The notes beneath the pieces are model-generated. The model saw only the letters and a list, made by a program, of their open reading frames with translations. It was not told the DNA's origin and made no database searches. The position numbers and the translations under genes are program-made. Positions 54,789-63,000 of a DNA stretch of 64,000 bases are shown here, piece by piece (positions within the stretch are counted from its first letter, which is position 1; every line of letters begins with the position of its first letter). Source of the stretch: Gemmatimonadota bacterium (lineage in GTDB: Bacteria > Gemmatimonadota > Gemmatimonadetes > Longimicrobiales > Gaopeijiaceae); the NCBI GenBank assembly GCA_016209885.1, contig JACQVF010000042.1, forward strand, positions 1-64,000. The letters are read 5' to 3'.

Positions 54789-56777
54789 ATGCCGGAGCCC
54801 CTCGCCTATGTGCTCGTGGCGTCGCTCGCGCTGGTGCTGGCGCTCCTGCTCCCGTTCTCGTTCCACCGCGCCCACCTGCTGTGGATCTCGGCCCGGCGGC
54901 CCGACCGCTGTGAGCCGCGGACCTGGGAGGGCGATCTTCCCTTCGTGACGATCCAGCTTCCGGTTTACAACGAGCTCCTGGTCGTGCGGCGGCTCATCGA
55001 TGCGGCATGCCGCGTGGACTATCCTCGCGACCGGCTCGAGATCCAGGTTCTCGACGACTCGACGGACCGGACGTCCGCCGTGGTGGCCGAACGGGTGCGC
55101 ACCTGGCGGTCCCGCGGTGTGCGGATCCGGCACCTGCGGCGCGGGGCGCGCGCGGGCTACAAGGCCGGCGCGCTCGCCCATGGCCTCGCCCACACCCGCG
55201 CCGAGTTCCTGGTGGTGCTCGACGCCGACTTCGTGGCGCAGCCCAACTTGGTCCACCGGCTGCTCCCGCCGTTTCGCGATCCGCGCGTCGGCATGGTGCA
55301 GGCGAGGTGGGAGCATCTGAACGAGGAAGAGAGCTGGCTCACGCGGGGGCAGGCGCTGCTCCTGGATGGCCATTTCCTGTTCGAGCAGTACGGCCGCTAC
55401 ACGGCGGGGCGCTTCCTCAACTTCAACGGCACGGCGGGGATGTGGCGCCGTCGCTGCCTCGAGGACGCTGGCGGCTGGCAGGCGGATACGCTGACGGAGG
55501 ATCTGGACGTCAGCTATCGCGCGCAGATGCGCGGCTGGCGCTTCGTGTTCCTGGCGGACTACGCGGTGCCGAGCGAGCTTCCGGCCGACGTCGGCGCGTT
55601 CGAGGTGCAGCAGCGGCGGTGGTCGCAGGGCGCGATCCAGACGGCGCGGAAGCTGCTTCCCGCGCTGCTGCGCGGTCCGTGGCCGTGGCCCGTGAAGCTG
55701 GAGGCGGTGGCGCATCTCTGCGGACACCTGGCCTATCCCCTCACGCTCGCCCTGGGACTGCTCCTCTACCCCTCCGCGCTCGCGCGCCAGACCCTGGGCT
55801 GGCATGCCTTGTGGGGGATCGACATCGTCCTGTTCGCGGCGGCAACCGTTCCCTTCGCGGCCTTCTACTGCGCCGCCGGGCGGCGACGTGGCCACGGGTG
55901 GGAGGCGCTCGTGCCGCGCGTGGCCGTCGCCCTGGCGACGGGGCTCGGGCTCACCGCGCCGGTCAGCCGCGCGGTCCTGCGAGGGCTCCTGGGGCGCCGG
56001 GACGCGTTCCTGCGGACGCCCAAGCGCGGTGACGCGCGCAGGCGCCGCACGCGCTACTCCCGCGGGAGCGGGGCCGGGGACACAGCGCTGAAGCTGGCCC
56101 TGGGGGCGACGATGGCCGGCTACGCGGTCGCGGCGGTGGCGGCCGGACTGTACGGGTCGCTGCCGTTCATCCTGCTGTTCGCGTCCGGGTACCTGGCCCT
56201 CGGGCTCGGTGGGTTGCGCGGGGCGGCGCTCGCGACCGAGCGACGCTCACGAGTCGCGACCGCCCTCGCCCCGGCGGCCGCGAACGCCATCGTAGACGAG
56301 CAGCAGAAGGAACGGCGCCCAGATGGCGAGGCGCGCCCAGAGTGGGTGCGGCCACAGGCCCGTGCGGCCGTACTCCGCGTGGCCCCAGTAGGCGAGGAAG
56401 ACGAGCCCGCTGAGGAGGAGCCATGGACGACTCTGCCGCAGCGCCGCGATCGGCAGCAGCCAGAGCACGTACCACGGGTGGACGGTCGGCGAGAGGACGA
56501 GACCCGCGCCCAGAATCCAGAGCAGGGCGCGCTCCGCGGAGAGGCCCGCGAGCGTGGCGCCGGCGATGACGCCCGCGAGCACGACCGCGCACGCGAGCTT
56601 GGCGGCGTCGAGGGAGGGCAGGACGGCGGCCGCCAGAGCGAAGAGACCGTCATTGAAGCGCCAGTGGCGCAGGTAGGCGCCGAGCCCGGTCCAGAGCTTC
56701 GCGCCCGCCGAGAGATAGGGCGCATAGAGAAGCACGGCCGTGACGGTGAACGAAGCGGCGAGGCGTGCGCCGCCTGA
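54789..56777 (+). CDS. Cellulose-synthase-like GT2 glycosyltransferase
   Basis: A membrane glycosyltransferase of family 2. After an N-terminal helix (residues 5-27) the catalytic domain has IQLPVYNE, VLDDSTDRTS, VLDADFV, LTEDLDVSYR and QQRRWSQG, the full D, DxD, TED and QxxRW set of processive GT2 enzymes. Four or five C-terminal helices follow to about residue 485. The frame stays open to residue 662, but the last 175 residues are charged, lack family character and lie antisense to the next gene, so the natural protein may end near 56270. GGGAG precedes the ATG. It is one of three glycosyltransferases here, probably making a surface glycan. Confidence 0.85.
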   Translation: MPEPLAYVLVASLALVLALLLPFSFHRAHLLWISARRPDRCEPRTWEGDLPFVTIQLPVYNELLVVRRLIDAACRVDYPRDRLEIQVLDDSTDRTSAVVAERVRTWRSRGVRIRHLRRGARAGYKAGALAHGLAHTRAEFLVVLDADFVAQPNLVHRLLPPFRDPRVGMVQARWEHLNEEESWLTRGQALLLDGHFLFEQYGRYTAGRFLNFNGTAGMWRRRCLEDAGGWQADTLTEDLDVSYRAQMRGWRFVFLADYAVPSELPADVGAFEVQQRRWSQGAIQTARKLLPALLRGPWPWPVKLEAVAHLCGHLAYPLTLALGLLLYPSALARQTLGWHALWGIDIVLFAAATVPFAAFYCAAGRRRGHGWEALVPRVAVALATGLGLTAPVSRAVLRGLLGRRDAFLRTPKRGDARRRRTRYSRGSGAGDTALKLALGATMAGYAVAAVAAGLYGSLPFILLFASGYLALGLGGLRGAALATERRSRVATALAPAAANAIVDEQQKERRPDGEARPEWVRPQARAAVLRVAPVGEEDEPAEEEPWTTLPQRRDRQQPEHVPRVDGRREDETRAQNPEQGALRGEARERGAGDDAREHDRARELGGVEGGQDGGRQSEETVIEAPVAQVGAEPGPELRARREIGRIEKHGRDGERSGEACAA

Positions 56778-57563
56778 TCGCACCAGGGGCGGCAGCGCGG
56801 CCGCGGGCGCGAATTTCGTGAGCGCGGCGAGGGCCGCGGCGGCGCCGGTGGCCACTGGGCGTCCGGCGAGGAACAGCAGGAGCGTGAGGGCGAAGAGCCC
56901 GAGCGATTCGAGGTGCGCGCTCCACGCGGTCTCCACGATGAGGAGCGGCGAGGCGAGGTAGAGGAACTCCACGAGGGTCGGGTTTCGTCCGCCTGCGCGG
57001 GCGATGCGGTGGAGCAGAAGCGCGGTGGCCAGATCGAAGGCGAGCCACAGGAGCTTCGCGAGCAGGACCGTCCCGCCCAGGAGGGCGATGGCAAGGAAGG
57101 CGTACTGTGCGACGGGCGGGTAGATCGTGGGCACCTCCGGGTGGTTGATGAGTGCGTGCCACGGCGTGCGGAGCGGCGCTAGCTCGGGGGCGGACGGCGG
57201 ATACAGGTACGGACTCAGCCCGTGGCGCTGGAGGTGCCCATCCCAGAGGTAACGGTAGACGTCGTCCGAGAGCACCGGCGCGCGCGGAAGCAGGAGGGCG
57301 CGCGTGGCGAGCGCGTACGCCCAGGTCCAGGGCCGCGTCCCGGGCTCTGCGGCTCGCGCCACGGCGCGAGCGCCGAGGGCGTAGGCGATGAAGGCCATCG
57401 CGTAGAGCAGGATTCCGGGGAAGGGGACGGGTGGACCGGGCCAGTATGCGAGTAGGGCCAGGCATCCGAGCTCGATCGTCGCCCAGAGGAGGAACGCGGG
57501 CGTGGGAGGCGCGTCGCGTCGAACGTCCGCGCCCGTGTCTGACTCTTCAGCAGGGAGCGTCAT
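56247..57563 (-). CDS. GT87/DUF2029-like membrane glycosyltransferase
   Basis: A 438-residue protein with about ten membrane helices. The LSDDVYRYLWDGHLQRHGLSPY segment (about residues 98-119) is the typical first-loop acidic motif of polyprenol-phosphate-sugar-dependent GT-C transferases, and HPWYVLWLLP is also typical. Such enzymes add mannose or similar sugars outside the cytoplasm. GGAG lies before the ATG. Its start codon shares three bases of CATG with the divergent GT2 gene at 57562, and its 3' end overlaps the convergent GT2 frame by 531 bases. Confidence 0.78.
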   Translation of the reverse strand: MTLPAEESDTGADVRRDAPPTPAFLLWATIELGCLALLAYWPGPPVPFPGILLYAMAFIAYALGARAVARAAEPGTRPWTWAYALATRALLLPRAPVLSDDVYRYLWDGHLQRHGLSPYLYPPSAPELAPLRTPWHALINHPEVPTIYPPVAQYAFLAIALLGGTVLLAKLLWLAFDLATALLLHRIARAGGRNPTLVEFLYLASPLLIVETAWSAHLESLGLFALTLLLFLAGRPVATGAAAALAALTKFAPAAALPPLVRSGGARLAASFTVTAVLLYAPYLSAGAKLWTGLGAYLRHWRFNDGLFALAAAVLPSLDAAKLACAVVLAGVIAGATLAGLSAERALLWILGAGLVLSPTVHPWYVLWLLPIAALRQSRPWLLLSGLVFLAYWGHAEYGRTGLWPHPLWARLAIWAPFLLLLVYDGVRGRRGEGGRDS

Positions 57564-58269
57564 GATCTCCGGTCACCGCGTGGCCGTGCTCATCCCGGCG
57601 TACGACGAGGAGGCTTCGCTCCCGGGGGTGCTGGCGGCCATGCCGCGTGCGGTCGTGGACGAGGTGGTCGTGGTGGACAACGGGTCGCGGGACGCGACCG
57701 CCGCCGTGGCGGCGCGCCACGGGGCGACCGTGGTGCAGGAGCCGCGGCGCGGGTATGGCGCCGCCTGCCTGGCGGGTGTGCGGCGTCTCGCCAGCGGTGA
57801 GCTGCCCGACATCGTCCTCTTCGTCGATGCGGACTGGAACGGTGACCCGGCCGAGGTGGAGCGTGTCGTCGGTCCCGTGGTGGCGGGCACTGCGGATCTG
57901 GTGATCGGCGCGCGGATGGGCGCCGAGAACAGGAGCGCCATGCCGTGGCACGCGCGGGCGGGCAACCGCTTCGTGCTCGAGCTCGTGCGTACGCTCTTCG
58001 GGCACCGGTTCGCGGACCTGGGGCCATTCCGTGCGATCCGGTTCACGTCACTACTCGCGCTGCATATGGACGACCGCGACTGGGGCTGGACGTTACAGAT
58101 GCAGATCCGCGCCGCGGAGCTCGGCCTGCGTGTGCTCGAGGTCCCGGTGGCGCATCGCCGCCGCGCCATCGGCCGCTCGAAGATCTCCGGCAGCGTAACG
58201 GGGTCGGCGCGCGCCGGCGCGAAGATGCTGTACACGCTCGCGCGGGAGCGGCTGGCGACCCGCTCATGA
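57562..58269 (+). CDS. GT2 polyprenyl-phosphate glycosyltransferase
   Basis: A 235-residue soluble or peripheral GT2 enzyme like dolichol/undecaprenyl-phosphate mannose synthases. Motifs are VLIPAYDEEASLPGV, VVDNGSRDAT, FVDADWNGDP and DLGPFRAIR. AGGGAG lies before ATG 57562. It is divergent from the DUF2029-like GT-C gene, and the pair makes sense as donor maker and donor user: this enzyme would load a sugar onto a polyprenyl phosphate, which the GT-C transferase then uses. It overlaps the convergent hydrolase by six bases. Confidence 0.85.
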   Translation: MISGHRVAVLIPAYDEEASLPGVLAAMPRAVVDEVVVVDNGSRDATAAVAARHGATVVQEPRRGYGAACLAGVRRLASGELPDIVLFVDADWNGDPAEVERVVGPVVAGTADLVIGARMGAENRSAMPWHARAGNRFVLELVRTLFGHRFADLGPFRAIRFTSLLALHMDDRDWGWTLQMQIRAAELGLRVLEVPVAHRRRAIGRSKISGSVTGSARAGAKMLYTLARERLATRS

Positions 58270-59157
58270 GGTGCCGGCCGGCGACTGTGCCGTGCACCCC
58301 GTCTGCTGCAGAAAGTGACGAATCGCCTGAAGCGTCTCCTCCGGCCGCTCCTCCTGCGGAACGTGGCCGCACCCGTCCAGGACCACAAGCACGGATTCGG
58401 GGATCGCGCGATGGAGCCGCTCTCCGAGGGCGAGGGGGATGATGCGGTCCTCGCGGCCCCAGACGATGAGAGTCGGCACCGTGACGGAGCGGTAGCGCGA
58501 GATGAGCGCCTGCGGATCGGGAGGGATGAGCTGCCGCGCCGACTGGACCAGCGTGCGGCGGCCGGCGCGCGTTGTGAGCGGGCGCGTGTACGCGCGGATC
58601 GCGTCCGCGCTGATGCGGTCGTGGCGGTGAAACGCGGCCTCGAGAGCGCGGCGCACCAGGAACTCCTTTGGCAGGAGCGCGAGAAAAAGCGGGCCCAGGA
58701 ACGGTCGGGTGGCGAGCCCGATGTAGCGCGGCAGCGGCTGGGGGTACGCGACGCTGGAGATGAGAATGAGCCGGCGCAGCCGGCCGGGATCGCGGCGAAG
58801 CAGGTGCGTGGCGAGCAGCAGCGCCACACCGCCGCCGTAGGAATGGCCGGCGAGCGTGAGACCCTGGAGGTCATGTGCGCGCACGAACGCGCGCACCCCG
58901 GCCGCCTGGTGGAAGGCGGAGTAGCGGCGGTCGCGAGGCTTGGGCGAGGCGCCGAACCCCTTGAGGTCCAGAAGGAGAACCTGGCGCTCGGCGGCGAGGG
59001 GGCCGGCCAGGTGGCGCCAGGTGTAGAGACTGGCGCCGAACCCGTGGAGGAGGAGGATCGGGTCGCCGGAGCCCCGCACTTCATGGTGCAGCCGGAGGGG
59101 CGCGCCGTTTCGGTTCTCGTCCTTCACCACCACCCTCTCGCACCGTGCCGGTCCCAT
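58264..59157 (-). CDS. Alpha/beta hydrolase
   Basis: A 297-residue alpha/beta hydrolase. The oxyanion segment LLHGFGASLYTW is near residue 38, the nucleophile elbow is AGHSYGGG (Ser near residue 105), and the acid and base are likely in GREDRIIPL and DGCGHVPQEE. There is no signal peptide. It is convergent with the GT2 gene with a 6-base overlap. The closest-looking group includes esterases and meta-cleavage hydrolases; the substrate is unknown. Confidence 0.83.
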   Translation of the reverse strand: MGPARCERVVVKDENRNGAPLRLHHEVRGSGDPILLLHGFGASLYTWRHLAGPLAAERQVLLLDLKGFGASPKPRDRRYSAFHQAAGVRAFVRAHDLQGLTLAGHSYGGGVALLLATHLLRRDPGRLRRLILISSVAYPQPLPRYIGLATRPFLGPLFLALLPKEFLVRRALEAAFHRHDRISADAIRAYTRPLTTRAGRRTLVQSARQLIPPDPQALISRYRSVTVPTLIVWGREDRIIPLALGERLHRAIPESVLVVLDGCGHVPQEERPEETLQAIRHFLQQTGCTAQSPAGTS

Positions 59158-59287
59158 CCCGTGAGCAGCATGCAGCTAAAAGATTGGAGGCCAGCCCGTA
59201 CGGTCAACCTGCGGCTTTCACAGAGCGGATCGTGATTCGCCGGTCCGGCCCTGGCGCCGCCCTTGCCAACCCCCGGCACAGCCCCCA

Positions 59288-59929
59288 ATGCTAAGCCGCA
59301 TGAGCGGCGAGAGACGATGCCCGGCCTGCGGGGCGGGCGTGGCGGCGGGCGCGGGGGTGTGCGGCGAGTGCGGCGCACAGACGCGGGCGACGGCCGGGGA
59401 CCTCCGCGCCTTCGCGGAAGCGGAGCGCTCCCGGGAGCGGCGGCGCAAGCTGGTGGCCGACCTCTACTTCCTCGTCGGCCTGCTCGGCGGCGGTCCGTTG
59501 CTGACGCTCGGCCGCATGCAGCTCGGGTTGTTCCTGGTGCTGGGCGGCGGGCTGGCGTCCGCGGCGCGGCGGTACACCGCCCTCTCCGCGGCTGCGTCGG
59601 CCCTGGTGGGCTTCCTCAGCTCCGCGGTGATCGCGGCGGCGGTGCTGGAGCCGAGGGGACCGACTCCCGGCGCGGAGGCGGCGGCGGAGCCCGAGCGGCG
59701 GGCGTACGCGGACGAGCTGGCCGCCCGCTACGATGCGCGAGGTGTGACGGTCGAGCCGCGGGGGCCGGGGCTCATCACGGTCTGGTTCACGGTGCCGACG
59801 GTCGACTCGGTGACGTGCGGAGGGCTGCCACTGCCGCCCGAACGCGACCGCCTGGCCGCGCTGGGGTTCGTCCGGGTCATCGTGGCGGCCCGGGCCGAGA
59901 CCGGCGGGCTCTGCACGTTCCGGCCGTGA
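59288..59929 (+). CDS. Zinc-ribbon membrane protein
   Basis: 213 residues with an N-terminal zinc ribbon (CPACGAGVAAGAGVCGECG, about residues 11-29), two hydrophobic segments (about 57-100 and 104-123) and a C-terminal domain of about 90 residues with no match that I recognise. A second ATG at 59300 is a possible start. No ribosome site is clear. It lies 109 bases before the glutamate dehydrogenase gene. Function unknown. Confidence 0.65.
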   Translation: MLSRMSGERRCPACGAGVAAGAGVCGECGAQTRATAGDLRAFAEAERSRERRRKLVADLYFLVGLLGGGPLLTLGRMQLGLFLVLGGGLASAARRYTALSAAASALVGFLSSAVIAAAVLEPRGPTPGAEAAAEPERRAYADELAARYDARGVTVEPRGPGLITVWFTVPTVDSVTCGGLPLPPERDRLAALGFVRVIVAARAETGGLCTFRP

Positions 59930-60038
59930 GAATGCGCGGCGCGCGTCGCCGGTTGGCTGCGCGCATCGTGGTTTGCACTGCGTTTCCGGGACCCGTTATC
60001 TTTGCGTGGTCGAGTATGAAACGCGAGATGTCGGCCCG

Positions 60039-63000
60039 ATGAGCGATACGACTGAAGCGGCGCCCAGGGCCACGCGCCCGGAGTCACCCGTCGTTGCTGC
60101 CGTCTGCCGCGCGCTGGAGAACGTCGTCGGGGCAGACGAGCTCCCGCTGGTCACCCGCGTCGCGCAGATCTTCCTCCGCAAAGTGCCGCCGGAACTGCCC
60201 CACGAGCGCGGGCCCGAGGTCATCGCGCGCATGGTCCTCGGCGGCTTTCGCTTCCTCGACCGCTGCCGCCCCGACCGCGTGGATGCGGAAGTGTTCAACC
60301 CGGAGCTGGACAACGAGGGATGGACCGCGCCGGTCACGGTGATCCGCACGAACATCTCCGATCGGCCCTTCATCGTCGACACGATCCGGGAATACCTCCA
60401 CTCCCAGGACGTCCCCATCGAGCACCTCATCTATCCGACCTTCCACGTGGGGCGTGATCCGCAGGGCCGGATCGTCGAGATCAGGCCGGCGGCCGAAGGC
60501 CCCCAGCGCGAGTCGCTCGTCCACTGCGAGGTGCCGCGCATCACGGACGAGGCGGAGCGCGCGCGGCTCCGCCGCGAGATCGCGAGTGCCCTCCAGGATG
60601 TGGTGCGGGCGACCGACGATTTCGGCGCCATGATCGACGCGCTGAACGACACGGTGGCCTACCTGGCCGACCTGGGGCGCCGGCTGCCCGAGCGAGCCGC
60701 GGAGATCCACGAGATCCAGGAGTTCCTGCGCTGGCTGCGCGACGGCGGCATGGTGCTCTTGGGGTTCCGCGCCTACAACATCCTGGACGATGCGAAGCTG
60801 AACCGCGCCATCGTGGTGGAGCCCGGCTCCGGGCTCGGGATCCTGCGCAACGAGGCCACCTCCTCCTTCGCCGAGCCGGTGCCCCTGAACCAGTTGCCCC
60901 CGGGGCTTCGCGAGCTCGTGGAGGGCGGACCGCTTCTCATCATCAACAAGACGAACGCGCTCTCCACCGTCCATCGGCGTGCCCGCATGGACTACGTGGG
61001 CGTGAAGAAGCTCGACGAGCAAGCGCGCGTGGCGGGCGAGTTCCGCTTCCTCGGCCTCTTCACGTCCCAGGCGTACGGCGAGGATGCGGACCGTATCCCG
61101 ATCCTCCGGGAGAAGCTGCGCCAGATCCTGAAGGACGCGGGCGCGATCCCGGGCACCCACGACTATAAAGAGATCAACACGATCTTCAACTCCATGCCGA
61201 AGGAGGAGCTGTTCCTCGCCTCGGCAGCGGAGATCGGTGCCGACATCCGCGCAGTCCTCACCCTCTATCACACGGGCGAGGTGCGGGTCACGCTGCGGGA
61301 GGACCCGCTGCGCCGCGGCGTGTCCGTGATGGTGATCCTGCCGAAGGACCGGTTCTCGGGGGAGGTGCGCAGGCAGATCGAGGAGGCGTTCGTCAGGCGG
61401 TTCCAGGGCGAGGTGCTGAACTACCACCTGGCGCTGGGTGGCGGTGACCAGGCACGCCTGCATTTCTACATCGCGGTGCCGCCGCAGAAGATCCGCGAGG
61501 TCGAGCCCGGCGCGCTCGAGCGGATCGTCCAGGAGCTCATTCGCACGTGGGTGGACCGCCTGCGGGAAGGCCTGGAGGCGCTGCGCCCGCCCGACGAGGC
61601 GCGGCGGCTGGCGCGGCGCTACGGAGAGGCGCTCACGCCGGAGTACCAGGCGGCGACCGACCCGCGGGCCGCGGTGCGCGATATTCTCGAGCTGGAGGCG
61701 ATGCACGCCGACGGCCGCTCCGTCGCGATCTCGTTGGCGAACGGGGAGGACGTGCCGGGGCTCGCCGCAGGCGAGCGGGTCACGAAGCTGAACCTCTACC
61801 TGCGGGGCGAGCGGCTGATCCTCTCGGATTTCATGCCGATTCTGGACAACGTGGGGCTGCGGGTCGTCGCCGTGAGCCCGTTCGAGGTGCTCGGGCGCGG
61901 GGTGCCCGACGCGCTGATCTACGTGTTCGCGGTTCAGGACGCGCAGGGTCAGCCCATCGAGCTGGAGAGCCGCGGGCGCACCCTTTCGGAGGCGATCCTG
62001 GCGGTGCGGGCCGGCGACGCGCTCAACGACCCGCTGAACGCGCTGGTGCTCCAGGCCGGCCTCCGCTGGCGCGAGGTGGACGTGCTGCGGGCGTATGCCG
62101 GGTACGCGTTCCAGCTCGGGGCGGTGCCCAGCCGGCCGTCGCTGCCCGGTGCGCTCTGTGCCTATCCGAGCGCGGCGAAGCTGCTGTTCCGGCTGTTCGA
62201 GACGAAGTTCGACCCGAGCATGGGCCTCAGCGCGGAGGCGCGCGAGCGGCAGGCGGCGGAGATCCGCACGGAGTTCGCCCGCGCGCTCGATGCCGTGAAG
62301 TCGCTGGCGGATGACCGGGCGCTCCGGCGGCTCATGCTCCTCATCGATGCCACGGTGCGCACGAACTACTACCGCAACGGCGGTGCCGATCCGCACCGCC
62401 GGTCGGGCGGTGTCCCGTACATATCGTTCAAGATCGCGACGAAGGGGCTGGAGGGCTTCATGCGCTCCAAGCTCGTCTTCGAGGTGTGGACGCATTCGGC
62501 ACGCATGGAGGGGATCCACCTCCGGGGCGCCCGGGTGGCCCGGGGCGGGATCCGCTACAGCGACCGGCCGGACGACTTCCGCACCGAGATCCTGGGGCTG
62601 GTGAAGACCCAGATGGTGAAGAACGCCGTCATCGTACCGGGCGGCTCGAAAGGCGGCTTGATCACGCGCCGCAGCTTCGCCCAGCGGGACGCCATGGCCG
62701 AGGAGGTGACGGAACAGTACCGCACGCTCGTCCGCGGGATGCTGGACCTGACCGACAACCTGAAGGACGGCCAGGTGATTCCGCCGCCGGCCACCATCGT
62801 GTGGGACGAGCCGGACCCCTACATCGTGGTCGCGGCGGATAAGGGCACGGCGCACCTGTCGGACGTGGCGAACGCGGTGGCGGCGGAATACGAGTTCTGG
62901 CTCGCCGACGCTTTCGCGTCCGGCGGCTCGCACGGCTACGACCACAAGAAGGTGGGGATCACGGCGCGGGGCGTGTGGGAGAGCGTGAGGCGCCATTTTC

